Below, piece by piece: positions 45,939 to 54,601 of a stretch of DNA of 64,000 nucleotides. Source of the DNA: Leisingera thetidis (GTDB lineage: Bacteria > Pseudomonadota > Alphaproteobacteria > Rhodobacterales > Rhodobacteraceae); NCBI RefSeq assembly GCF_025857195.1, contig NZ_CP109787.1, positions 3,847,001 through 3,911,000 of the forward strand, read 5' to 3'. The notes beneath the pieces were generated by a model, which saw nothing but the letters and a program-made list of their open reading frames with translations, had not been told where the DNA came from and searched no databases. Made by a program: the position numbers and the translations under genes. The number at the start of each line of letters is the position of its first letter. Positions within the stretch are counted from its first letter, which is position 1.

Positions 45939-47348
45939 ATGAAATGGGATGATTTTTCCGAATGGGGCCGCCGGGTCGCGGACTGGACACAGGACTACCA
46001 CCTGACCGTCGGCGAGCGCCCGGTACGGGCCCGAACGGAACCTGGCGAGGTGCTGAATGCGCTGGCCGCCTCCCCGCCCGAAACAGGCGAGGGGATGGAG
46101 GCGGTCTTCCGAGATTTCGAAAACATCGTGATGCCCGGCATCACCCACTGGCAGCACCCGCGTTTCTTTGCCTATTTCACCTCCAATGCCGCAGCACCCT
46201 CGGTGCTGGCAGAGTTCCTGACCGCCGCCATCGCGCCGCAATGCATGCTGTGGCAAACCTCGCCCGCGGCGACAGAGATGGAAACACGGATGATGGACTG
46301 GCTGCGTCAGGCGCTGGACCTGCCACAGCAGTTCCAGGGCGTCATCCAGGACTCGGCCTCCTCCGCCACTCTGGCCGCCGTGCTGACCATGCGCGAGCGG
46401 GCGCTGAACTGGCAGGGCAACAGCCAGGGCCTGTTCGGCCAGAAAGCGCTGCGCATCTACTGCTCGTCGGAGGTCCACACCTCCATCGACCGTGCCATCT
46501 GGGTCGCGGGCATCGGCCAGCAGAACCTGATCCGGGTGCCGATCAAGGGCGGCTGGCGGGGCATGGACCCGGCAGCACTGGAAGCCGCCATCAAAGAAGA
46601 CATCGCCGCAGGCCACCAGCCCGCCGGTGTGATCCTTTGCGTCGGCGGCACCGGCACCGGCGCCACCGACCCGGTGGACCAAGTACTGGAAGTGGCCGAA
46701 AAATACGGGCTATACACCCATGTGGACGCCGCCTGGGCCGGCTCCGCCATGATCTGCCCCGAATACCGCCACTACTGGCCAGGGGTGGAGCGCGCCGACA
46801 GCATTGTCTTCAACCCGCATAAGTGGCTCGGCGTGCAGTTCGACTGCTCCGCCCATTTCCTGAAGAACCCAGACGATCTGGTGCAGACCCTTGCCATCAG
46901 CCCGGAGTACCTCAAGACCCACGGCCGTGACGGCATCATCAATTATTCCGAATGGTCGGTGCCGCTGGGCCGCCGCTTCCGCGCGCTCAAGATCTGGTTC
47001 CTGATCCGCACCTACGGGTTGGAGGGGCTGCGGCAGCGCCTGCGCAACCACATCAACTGGTCGAACCAGCTGCACGAAAAGCTCAAGTTAGAGCCTGATT
47101 TCCAGATCGTGACCCCGCCGATGTGGTCGCTCTGGACCTTCCGCTACACCCCTGATGGCGTTGCGGACCTCGACGACCTCAACCTCGCGCTGGTCAATGC
47201 GATCAACGGCGACGGCCGCATCTACCTGACCCAGACCCGCGTTGACGGCCAGCTGGTGATCCGCTTCCAGGCCGGGCAGTTTGAAACCACCGAAGCAGAC
47301 GTGATGATGGCCTTCGACGTCATCACCGAAATCGCAAGAGGGCTCTGA
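45939..47348 (+). CDS. Aromatic-L-amino-acid decarboxylase-like PLP enzyme in the hpa operon
   Basis: A 469-residue group II PLP decarboxylase. The cofactor lysine lies in FNPHKWLGVQFDC, the PLP-stacking histidine region is YCSSEVHTSIDRA, and THVDAAWAGSAM carries the cofactor aspartate. THWQHPRFFAYF near the N-terminus is typical of DOPA, tyrosine and tryptophan decarboxylases. Within the operon it could convert tyrosine or DOPA to tyramine or dopamine, whose oxidation yields hydroxyphenylacetates that feed HpaD. The amine oxidase and aldehyde dehydrogenase steps are not seen. Its product specificity is not readable. Confidence 0.82.
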   Translation: MKWDDFSEWGRRVADWTQDYHLTVGERPVRARTEPGEVLNALAASPPETGEGMEAVFRDFENIVMPGITHWQHPRFFAYFTSNAAAPSVLAEFLTAAIAPQCMLWQTSPAATEMETRMMDWLRQALDLPQQFQGVIQDSASSATLAAVLTMRERALNWQGNSQGLFGQKALRIYCSSEVHTSIDRAIWVAGIGQQNLIRVPIKGGWRGMDPAALEAAIKEDIAAGHQPAGVILCVGGTGTGATDPVDQVLEVAEKYGLYTHVDAAWAGSAMICPEYRHYWPGVERADSIVFNPHKWLGVQFDCSAHFLKNPDDLVQTLAISPEYLKTHGRDGIINYSEWSVPLGRRFRALKIWFLIRTYGLEGLRQRLRNHINWSNQLHEKLKLEPDFQIVTPPMWSLWTFRYTPDGVADLDDLNLALVNAINGDGRIYLTQTRVDGQLVIRFQAGQFETTEADVMMAFDVITEIARGL

Positions 47349-47350
47349 CC

Positions 47351-48217
47351 ATGCGCTTTGCCACCTACTCCGCCAATGGCGGGACCTTCTATGGGGCAGT
47401 CACGGATGCGGGCATGATCGCCCTGTCGCCGCAGTTCCCGCACTGGCCCACCCTGCGCGACGTGATCGCAGCAGACGGCCTGCCCGCACTGGCACAGGCC
47501 GCCGAAGGCAAGCCCGTGACCCACACAGATTTCTCTTACGAAATCCCGATCCCAAACCCGGAAAAGATCATCTGCGTCGGCGTCAACTTCCCGGACCGCA
47601 ACGCGGAATACAGGGACGGCACCGCACAGCCCAAGCACATGTCGCTGTTCCCCCGCTTCCCGCGCTCCTTTACCGGCGCAGACCGCCCGCTGATCCGCCC
47701 GCCGGAGAACCACACCCTGGATTACGAAGGCGAGGTCGCGGTTGTGATCGGCAAGGCAGGCCGCCGGATCAAACCGGAAGACGCCTATGATCACATCGCC
47801 GCGCTGACGCTCTGCAACGAGGGCACGATTCGCGACTGGGTGCGGCATGCGAAATTTAACGTCACCCAAGGCAAGAACTGGGACAATTCCGGCTCTATCG
47901 GCCCCTGGCTGGTGCCCTTCACCGACGCCGCGCAGCTGGATGAGGCGCGCATTGTCACCCGCGTGAACGGCGAGGTCCGCCAGGACGACACCCTGGCCCG
48001 CATGATGTTCCCGATCCGCGAGGAGATCGCCTATATCTCCACCTTCACCACACTGCAGCCCGGCGACGTGATCATCACCGGCACCCCAACCGGCGCAGGC
48101 GCCCGGTTCGATCCGCCGAAATACCTGGCGCCCGGCGACGTGGTCGAAGTTGAGGTCGCGGGCATCGGCCTCCTGCGCAATACGGTTGAAGACGAGTTCA
48201 ACGGGGGCAAGGCATGA
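47351..48217 (+). CDS. hpaG: 2-hydroxyhepta-2,4-diene-1,7-dioate isomerase / OPET decarboxylase (FAH family)
   Basis: A 288-residue fumarylacetoacetate hydrolase-family protein. The metal-binding residues lie in HTLDYEGEVAVVIGKAGR, and the C-terminal QPGDVIITGTPTGAG signature is present. It is single-domain, about two thirds the length of the fused E. coli HpaG, as in many alphaproteobacteria. It decarboxylates or isomerises the product of HpaF. It begins two bases after the decarboxylase gene and overlaps hpaH by four bases. Confidence 0.82.
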   Translation: MRFATYSANGGTFYGAVTDAGMIALSPQFPHWPTLRDVIAADGLPALAQAAEGKPVTHTDFSYEIPIPNPEKIICVGVNFPDRNAEYRDGTAQPKHMSLFPRFPRSFTGADRPLIRPPENHTLDYEGEVAVVIGKAGRRIKPEDAYDHIAALTLCNEGTIRDWVRHAKFNVTQGKNWDNSGSIGPWLVPFTDAAQLDEARIVTRVNGEVRQDDTLARMMFPIREEIAYISTFTTLQPGDVIITGTPTGAGARFDPPKYLAPGDVVEVEVAGIGLLRNTVEDEFNGGKA

Positions 48218-49014
48218 CCCCGGACCAGCATCAGGAGGCCGCCGGAACCCTGCTGGCGGCCGAGGCAACCGGCCGCCAATGCGGCCTGCTCTCGCGGGCC
48301 TATCCCGGCATGACCCTGGACGATGCCTATGCGGTTCAACAGGCTCTAATAAGGCAAAAGCTGGCGTCGGGACGCCGGAAAATCGGCTGGAAGATCGGCC
48401 TCACCAGCCGCGCCATGCAGCAGGCGCTGAACATCACCACACCGGACAGCGGCGTGCTGCTGGATGACATGGCGTTTGAGTGCGGCGCCACCGTCCCGGC
48501 GGGCCGCTTCATCCAGCCGCGGGTGGAGGCAGAGATCGCCTTTGTCATGAAATCCGCCCTTGCGGGCGCCGAATGCACCCGCGCGGACGTGCTGGCCGCG
48601 ACGGACTATGTCGCGCCGTCGCTGGAAATCCTCGACACCCGCATCCTGCGGACGGATCCGGCCACCGGCCAGGCCCGCATCATCACCGACACCATCAGCG
48701 ACAACGCCGCCAATGCCGGCGTGGTGCTGGGGGCGGAACGCCGCGCGGCGGACGCCTGCGACCTGCGCTGGGTAGGCGCGATCGTCAGCCGCAACGGCAC
48801 GGTTGAGGAAACCGGGCTGGGCGCAGGCGTGCTGAACGATCCCGTCACCTCGGTCCTGTGGCTGGCGCGGCGGATGGCGGAATATGGACAACGGATCGAC
48901 GCCGGGGATATCGTGCTCTCAGGCTCTTTCATCCGCCCCGTCGAATGCCCGCCGGGCACGGAAATCACCGCCGATTTCGGCGCATTCGGCTCTGTTTCGA
49001 TCCATTTCGCCTGA
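48214..49014 (+). CDS. hpaH: 2-oxo-hepta-3-ene-1,7-dioate hydratase
   Basis: A 266-residue hydratase of the HpaH/MhpD family, related to FAH proteins. Marks include KIGWKIGLTSRAMQQALNI near the N-terminus, RVEAEIAFVMK at the metal site and GDIVLSGSFIRPVECPPGTEI at the end. It adds water to 2-oxohept-3-enedioate to give the HpaI substrate. Translation is coupled to hpaG by an ATGA overlap. Confidence 0.88.
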   Translation: MTPDQHQEAAGTLLAAEATGRQCGLLSRAYPGMTLDDAYAVQQALIRQKLASGRRKIGWKIGLTSRAMQQALNITTPDSGVLLDDMAFECGATVPAGRFIQPRVEAEIAFVMKSALAGAECTRADVLAATDYVAPSLEILDTRILRTDPATGQARIITDTISDNAANAGVVLGAERRAADACDLRWVGAIVSRNGTVEETGLGAGVLNDPVTSVLWLARRMAEYGQRIDAGDIVLSGSFIRPVECPPGTEITADFGAFGSVSIHFA

Positions 49015-49029
49015 CAGGAGGCACCAACC

Positions 49030-49800
49030 ATGCCCGCCCCCAAGAACACCTTCAAGGAAGCGCTTGCCAGGGGCGAGCGCCAGATCGGCTGCTGGATGAG
49101 CTTTGCCGATGGCCAGATCGCCGAGATCATGGGCACCTGCGGCTTCGACTGGCTGGTGATCGACGGCGAGCACGCGCCAAATGACATCCGCTCGATCCGC
49201 GACCAGCTGATGGCGCTGGCGGCCTCGCCCAGCCACCCGGTGGTGCGGGTGCCGGTGGGGGAGACCTGGATGATCAAGCAGGTGCTGGATGCAGGCGCCC
49301 AGACGGTGCTGGTGCCGATCGTGGAAAGCGCGGAACAGGCCCGCGAACTGGTGCGCGCCTGCCGCTACCCGCCAACAGGCGTGCGCGGCGTCGGCGCCAC
49401 GGCGGCGCGCGCCACTCTGTTCGGCTCGGTCAGCGACTATATCCCGACCGCGGATCAGGAGATCTGCCTGCTGGTGCAGGTGGAAAACCGGGCCGGCATG
49501 GCCGCGCTGGACGAAATCCTGCAGGTCGAGGGCATCGACGGCGTCTTCATCGGCCCGGCCGACCTGTCGACCGACATGGGCCACCAGGGCAACTCCGCGC
49601 ATCCCGAGGTCCGGGCGGTAATTGCCGACGCGCTGCAACGGATCAGAACGGCAGGTTTGGCGCCGGGCATCCTGGGCACTACGGATGAGGCAGCTCGGAC
49701 CTATTCGGACATGGGGGCGCAATTTCTCGCCGTCGGCATCGACGTGATGATCCTTGCCAATAACGCCCGCCAGCTCGCCGCCCGCTGGAACGCGGACTAA
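49030..49800 (+). CDS. hpaI: 4-hydroxy-2-oxoheptanedioate aldolase
   Basis: A 256-residue class II pyruvate aldolase of the HpcH/HpaI family. The sequence carries DWLVIDGEHAPND (catalytic histidine region), VENRAGMAALDEIL (metal-binding glutamate) and FIGPADLSTDMGH (metal-binding aspartate). It cleaves the last intermediate to pyruvate and succinic semialdehyde. An AGGAGG site overlaps the end of the preceding gene. It ends the operon; a large hairpin repeat follows. Confidence 0.9.
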   Translation: MPAPKNTFKEALARGERQIGCWMSFADGQIAEIMGTCGFDWLVIDGEHAPNDIRSIRDQLMALAASPSHPVVRVPVGETWMIKQVLDAGAQTVLVPIVESAEQARELVRACRYPPTGVRGVGATAARATLFGSVSDYIPTADQEICLLVQVENRAGMAALDEILQVEGIDGVFIGPADLSTDMGHQGNSAHPEVRAVIADALQRIRTAGLAPGILGTTDEAARTYSDMGAQFLAVGIDVMILANNARQLAARWNAD

Positions 49801-49889
49801 ACCTGCGCCGTTCAACCGCCCCGTTCAACCGGAAGCACTCCCGTGCCCGGCCGCAGCCCTGGCTTCGCCAGAGCAGCGGCAGCGGCCTT

Positions 49890-49985
49890 GGGCGTGGCAC
49901 CGCGCGAAGCGCGGTGCCACGCCCAACGGGAGGAGGGTATTTTTCATGCCCGACGACGGGCGGGAGCCCCCCGCCTGCGGCTGAC
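49890..49985. repeat. GC-rich intergenic hairpin repeat, copy 2
   Basis: A perfect 16-bp stem with a GAA loop spans 49890-49924 (left arm GGGCGTGGCACCGCGC). It is followed by GCCCAACGGG and later CGGGCGGGAGCCCC, strings shared with the element near 23,282. It may end hpa transcription, but the shared flanks suggest a dispersed repeat. Confidence 0.55.
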
Positions 49986-49998
49986 CGCTGCGGCCCCC

Positions 49999-51660
49999 TC
50001 AGCGCAGGACCATGCCGTCCGGCCAGTTGAGTTTGGTCTCCAGCCGGATTGCACGGGTCCCGCCTGCGGCGACCTCCATATTCCAGGCCAGGATGCCGCG
50101 CTGTTTCTCCACGCTTTCCTCGTCCGGCCGCGGTGATGCGCTCCAGCTGATCTCCAAATCGTCCTGCTGCGAATAGGGCACCCTGTCCAGCACCCGGACA
50201 GGCCAGTCCTGCGCGGTCAGATTCGCCACCTCGATCTCCACCTTCTGCACCTGTTCGTTGCTGCGCGATATCAGCCCCTGGCCGCCTTCGCTCTGATCCA
50301 GCACATCGCGGCGCACCTGCAGGCCTTCGATCGGGCCAAAGCCCGCCGCCATCTCTGCCCCCGGCGCCAGCCCGGCGAAGGCCTCAAAGGCAACCAGCTT
50401 GCCATCGGCAAAGCGCGGCACCGCATCCGCGGCCAGCAGCTGTTCGCCAAAACTGTTGGTGAACGTCACCACCCTGTAGGCCGCGGCATCGCGCAGCGGC
50501 ACCGCCACCGCTTCCACTTCGGCAGCGGCAGTCAGCGCATCCATTTCCAGCCTCAGGACATCGGCGCCGGACGCGACCGAAACCGGCAGGCCGAACCTGT
50601 ATGCCGCAGCCGCGCCATCCAGATTTGCCGCCCAGCGCCGGACCTCTTCTGCAACGATTGGCGGCTCTGCAAAGGCTTCAGACACAGTGCCGGCCCCATC
50701 CGCGTCGGCAAGAAGCTGTTTCGCCGAGGGCGGCGGGGCCGGCTCTGCAATCCGGCGCAGCCACGGGCGCAGTCCTGACGGGCTCCCCTGCCCTGCAGGT
50801 TTTGCCGTGGACAGTGTCAGAGCCACATCCTGCCAGTTCTCGCCGGTATCCTGAACCAGCGTCACTGCGCGTTTCAGGGTAACCTCAACCGCCTCCCCGG
50901 TGCTGAGATGCATCTCATAAGCCGGCTGCCAGCCGGTATTGCCGCCTCCGGCGGTGAAATAGCTGAGCATTACCGCGCCTTCGCCCGCCTGCTCGGCGTC
51001 AACGTCCACTGCAATATACAGCCTGTCCCTGTCCTCCAGCGTGATGGCCGCCAGCGCCGCGCGGGCCTCTGCCAGGTCTTCGTCCAGCGCCGCCAGGCGC
51101 AGTTCGATGCGGCGTGCTTCCGCCTCCGCTGTCACGGCGGCCTGGCCGGCGCTGGCGGCTTCGCCGGAAATCATCCGGGCAATTGCCCGGAGTGCCGCTG
51201 CATCGGCCTGGGCCAGGCCTTCATTCGCGCCAAGCTGCTGCAGGAACCCGATAGAGACCTCAGCCGCCCGCACCCCGGCACGGGCGCCTGCAGCCTCGTC
51301 CCGGACCGAGGCGATTTGCGCCTCCAGATCGCGGATCCGTGCCTCCGCGGCGTCTATCTCCGGATCATCCGCAGCACGCGGCGGCACGTGCTCCCCGCGC
51401 AGCAGGGTGGCAATGCGGCGGGCGCCGCTGATCTCGACCTGCAGGGTCTCCAGCAGCGCAGACTTCGGCACATTCTGCAGGATCAGCCGGTGCCGCCCTG
51501 CAGGCAGCGTGACCGCAGCGCGCCGGGTCACTTCGGCAAGCCCCGGATAAAGGGTCACTTCGGACACGCGGCTGCTGAGGGGAATGGTATCGGCGGCCGC
51601 GGCAGTTGCCGCTGCCTGAACAAATACGGCGAAGGCGCAAGCCATCAGTGAAAATCGCAT
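49999..51660 (-). CDS. DUF4139/DUF4140 (MuiA-like) exported protein
   Basis: A 553-residue protein. An N-terminal signal peptide (MRFSLMACAFAVFVQAAATA) is followed by a DUF4140-like domain from about residue 30 (VSEVTLYPGLAEVTRRAAVTLPAG, with VTLYPGLAEVTR typical). A coiled-coil region follows (DAAEARIRDLEAQIASVRDE), then a long DUF4139 domain beginning near WQPAYEMHLSTG. Such proteins are called mucoidy inhibitor A-like, but their role is unclear. I prefer the second ATG because GAGAG is too close to the first. No functional partner is adjacent. Confidence 0.75.
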   Translation of the reverse strand: MRFSLMACAFAVFVQAAATAAAADTIPLSSRVSEVTLYPGLAEVTRRAAVTLPAGRHRLILQNVPKSALLETLQVEISGARRIATLLRGEHVPPRAADDPEIDAAEARIRDLEAQIASVRDEAAGARAGVRAAEVSIGFLQQLGANEGLAQADAAALRAIARMISGEAASAGQAAVTAEAEARRIELRLAALDEDLAEARAALAAITLEDRDRLYIAVDVDAEQAGEGAVMLSYFTAGGGNTGWQPAYEMHLSTGEAVEVTLKRAVTLVQDTGENWQDVALTLSTAKPAGQGSPSGLRPWLRRIAEPAPPPSAKQLLADADGAGTVSEAFAEPPIVAEEVRRWAANLDGAAAAYRFGLPVSVASGADVLRLEMDALTAAAEVEAVAVPLRDAAAYRVVTFTNSFGEQLLAADAVPRFADGKLVAFEAFAGLAPGAEMAAGFGPIEGLQVRRDVLDQSEGGQGLISRSNEQVQKVEIEVANLTAQDWPVRVLDRVPYSQQDDLEISWSASPRPDEESVEKQRGILAWNMEVAAGGTRAIRLETKLNWPDGMVLR

Positions 51661-51771
51661 TGGCATCTCTCGATCAGGAAAACGGGGCGGGCCGGAAACG
51701 CCCGCCTGATGCCAAGCCTAGCCTTCAGCCCGCCAGGTGGCCAGCTGCACCGGTGCTGCCGGCAGCATGTG

Positions 51772-52098
51772 TCACGGCTGCGACGGGCCGAAACGCAGTT
51801 CCAGCTCGTCCGGATCAATGCCCAGATCCTCGCAGGCGGCAACCGCCGCATGCGTCACTGCATCGTAAAGCCACAGCGTGCCCTCCCTGAACTTGAGGCA
51901 GACCCCCTTGCGGCGCAGCCCGCGGCACAGGGAAAACCAGTCACCGGAGGTACTGAAATCCGCAGCCAGATGTTCCTGCAGCCGCTCGATGCTGCCGCGG
52001 TTCAGCTTGGCCCCGGCCAGGATGGCGCCCAGCGGCATCTGCTGCCCCTGCCCGGCGGCAACCGCAACACCCGTGCTGAAATTCTCCAAAGCGATCAT
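51772..52098 (-). CDS. Small hypothetical protein
   Basis: A 108-residue soluble protein I do not recognise. It contains GQQMPLGAILAGAKLNRGSIERLQEHLAAD and LCRGLRRKGVCLKFREGTLWLYDA as its most structured parts, with two cysteines and a proline-glutamate-rich tail. The MIALENFSTG start has GGGAGTG nine bases ahead; the open frame upstream lacks a site. It follows asd on the same strand after a terminator, so it is probably transcribed alone. Confidence 0.55.
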   Translation of the reverse strand: MIALENFSTGVAVAAGQGQQMPLGAILAGAKLNRGSIERLQEHLAADFSTSGDWFSLCRGLRRKGVCLKFREGTLWLYDAVTHAAVAACEDLGIDPDELELRFGPSQP

Positions 52099-52166
52099 GG
52101 CTTCACTCCCTTTGCCTGCTGTCCCCCTCAGACTAACGGCGCCGCCTGTCCCCGGGCAGCCGTGCA

Positions 52167-52200
52167 AAAGAAAAGGGGCCGCCTCTTCCGAAGCAGCCCC
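52167..52200 (-). terminator. Intrinsic terminator of asd
   Basis: On the minus strand GGGGCTGC...GCGGCCCC forms a hairpin followed by TTTTCTTTT, about 20 bases after the asd stop codon. Confidence 0.85.
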
Positions 52201-52221
52201 CTCACCAAAAGGATACAAGGC

Positions 52222-53244
52222 TTAGCCTTTCTTCAGGACCTCACGGCCCAGCAGCTCGGCGATCTGCACCGCGTTCAGCGCCGCGCCCTTGCGCAGGTTG
52301 TCCGATACGCACCACAGGTTCAGGCCGTTGTCGATGGTCGAATCCTGGCGGATCCGGCTGATGAAAGTGGCAAAATCGCCAACGCATTCCACCGGCGTGA
52401 CATAGCCGCCGTCCTCGCGCTTGTCGATCACCATGACACCCGGCGCCTCGCGCAGGATGTCGCGCGCTTCGTCCTCGTCCAGGAAGTCCTCGAACTCGAT
52501 GTTGATCGCCTCGGAATGGCCGACAAACACCGGCACCCGGACGCAGGTCGCGGTGACCTTGATCGAGGTGTCGACGATCTTCTTGGTCTCGGCGACCATC
52601 TTCCACTCTTCCTTGGTCGAGCCGTCTTCCATGAAGACGTCGATATGCGGAATGACGTTGAAGGCGATCTGCTTGGTGAACTGCTTGGCCGGCTTGTCAT
52701 CGGTCGGGTTGTAGATCGACTTGGTCTGGTCCCACAGCTCATCAATGCCGTTTTTGCCCGCACCGGACACCGACTGATAGGTCGAGACCACCACGCGCTT
52801 GATCCTGGCGCGGTCATGCAGCGGCTTCAGCGCCACGACCATCTGCGCGGTCGAGCAGTTGGGGTTGGCGATGATGTTCTTCTTGGCATAGCCGTGCACG
52901 GCGTCCGGGTTCACTTCCGGCACGATCAGCGGAATGTCCGGATCATAGCGGTACAGCGAGGAGTTATCGATCACCACGCAGCCCGCAGCGGCGGCCTTGG
53001 GCGCGTAATCCTTGGTCGCGGCGGAACCGACCGCAAACAGCGCCATGTCCCAGCCGGCAAAATCGAAGGTGTCCAGATCCTGGGTCTTCAGTGTCTTATC
53101 GCCAAAGCTGACTTCAGTGCCGAGAGATTTGCGGCTTGCCAGCACAGCGATCTCGTCCACAGGGAACTGGCGCTCGGCCAGGATGTTCAGCATTTCGCGG
53201 CCCACGTTGCCAGTGGCGCCAACGACGACGATGCGGTAGCCCAT
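52222..53244 (-). CDS. asd: Aspartate-semialdehyde dehydrogenase
   Basis: A 340-residue dehydrogenase of normal length. The Rossmann loop VVVGATGNVGREML is at the N-terminus, the catalytic cysteine is C130 in IANPNCSTAQ, and SVSGAGKNGIDELW lies in the catalytic domain. It reduces aspartyl phosphate to aspartate semialdehyde for lysine, threonine and methionine synthesis. It is a housekeeping gene with its own terminator. Confidence 0.95.
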   Translation of the reverse strand: MGYRIVVVGATGNVGREMLNILAERQFPVDEIAVLASRKSLGTEVSFGDKTLKTQDLDTFDFAGWDMALFAVGSAATKDYAPKAAAAGCVVIDNSSLYRYDPDIPLIVPEVNPDAVHGYAKKNIIANPNCSTAQMVVALKPLHDRARIKRVVVSTYQSVSGAGKNGIDELWDQTKSIYNPTDDKPAKQFTKQIAFNVIPHIDVFMEDGSTKEEWKMVAETKKIVDTSIKVTATCVRVPVFVGHSEAINIEFEDFLDEDEARDILREAPGVMVIDKREDGGYVTPVECVGDFATFISRIRQDSTIDNGLNLWCVSDNLRKGAALNAVQIAELLGREVLKKG

Positions 53245-53326
53245 TTGTCTGTTTCTCCAGTATTGCTTGGCCTCATGGCCGGCGCCGGAGTGATAATGCC
53301 TCTGCGGACAAGTTTAAAGGGGCGGA

Positions 53327-54499
53327 TCAGTCCATGCTGTCCCGGCTGAGCAGATAAATTGCGCATCCGGCCGCAAGGCAGACCAAAAAGAAGCTGAAAA
53401 TGCCCGTATAGGGCAGGAATGGGTCCGGTCCGGCCATACCTGAATGGATCCGCCCGGTGGCAAACTGCATGATTCCCACCCCGCCGATGCCGAAAAAGTT
53501 CAGCAATGTGACTCCGCGCCCGGCCAGATGCGGCGGCACAAACGCACGGCCATGCGCCATGATCACCGGGAAGGAGGCCCCGAAGAACCCGACCGCCGCC
53601 ATCAGCACGACCGGTATCCAGACCGGCAGGCCGGCGGCCAAAATCAGCCCGCCCAGCGCCAGGCAGGCCAGCAGGTTGCCGCCCAGGATCACCCATTTGC
53701 GGGTGCCCAGAATCCGGTCCAGCGGCCCATAGGCAAAGGTGCCGGCAATCATTGCCGCCCCCATCACCAGCGTCGCCAGCCCGATCTGCTGGGTGCTGAG
53801 CCCGTACAGGTCGCTCAAGTAGGGCCCGATCCACAGCCCCCGGAGGGCGCCCGAAGGCGCATAGGCCACCAGCATCAGCGGAAACACCGCCCACATCGCC
53901 GGCATTTTCAGCAGATCGAAAACCGATCCCTTGTGCTCCCCGTCCGGCATGTCCGGATCTGACACAGTCAGGAAGATCCCCGCCGCCACCGCCACCGAAA
54001 TGGCCGCCAGCCCGGCCAGCGTCTGCCGCCAGCCGAACAGGTCCACCGCCAGCGCCGTCGGGTAGGAGGCCACCAGGTTGCCCGCCGACCCCACCCCCAG
54101 CATCAGCGCCGCCAGGGTGGCAAAGCGCGCGGGCGGGTACTGGCGCGCAAAGATGTAATAGGAGGCCATCAGAACCGGCGAGCAGCCGATGCCGATCAGG
54201 AACATCGCGATGCTCACGTGCAGCGGCGCCGCAGCCGCGGCAAACAGCGCCGCGCCGCCGCCGCCGCCCAAAAGCAGCAGCAGCGCGGCGGTGCGCCGCG
54301 GCCCGGCATGGTCCAGCGCCCAGCCCACCGGCAGCTGCATCGCCGCAAAGGACAGGAACCACATGCCGGACGCAAAGGCGAGATCGTCCGGCGCCGCGCC
54401 GATGTCCTGCCCCAGCACCCCCGACAGCACCGCCAGGAAGGCGCGGAAAAACTGGCTCAGCACATAGGCCAGGCACAACATTATCAATCCCGCCTGCAT
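53327..54499 (-). CDS. Major facilitator superfamily transporter
   Basis: A 390-residue protein with about 12 predicted membrane segments in two halves. The MFS loop-2/3 motif appears as WALDHAGPRRTAALL. Transport substrate cannot be inferred. The gene lies upstream of asd on the same strand with an 82-base gap, and divergently from the DUF3095 gene. Confidence 0.8.
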   Translation of the reverse strand: MQAGLIMLCLAYVLSQFFRAFLAVLSGVLGQDIGAAPDDLAFASGMWFLSFAAMQLPVGWALDHAGPRRTAALLLLLGGGGGAALFAAAAAPLHVSIAMFLIGIGCSPVLMASYYIFARQYPPARFATLAALMLGVGSAGNLVASYPTALAVDLFGWRQTLAGLAAISVAVAAGIFLTVSDPDMPDGEHKGSVFDLLKMPAMWAVFPLMLVAYAPSGALRGLWIGPYLSDLYGLSTQQIGLATLVMGAAMIAGTFAYGPLDRILGTRKWVILGGNLLACLALGGLILAAGLPVWIPVVLMAAVGFFGASFPVIMAHGRAFVPPHLAGRGVTLLNFFGIGGVGIMQFATGRIHSGMAGPDPFLPYTGIFSFFLVCLAAGCAIYLLSRDSMD

Positions 54500-54601
54500 C
54501 TTGTGTCCCCGTTATTTGTGTCCGCCGCACAGCTTGCATGTTTGGCCCGGGGGCACAATTCGTTTAGGGAGTAAAGGCAGGCGGCCGGAGACGGGACCAG
54601 C

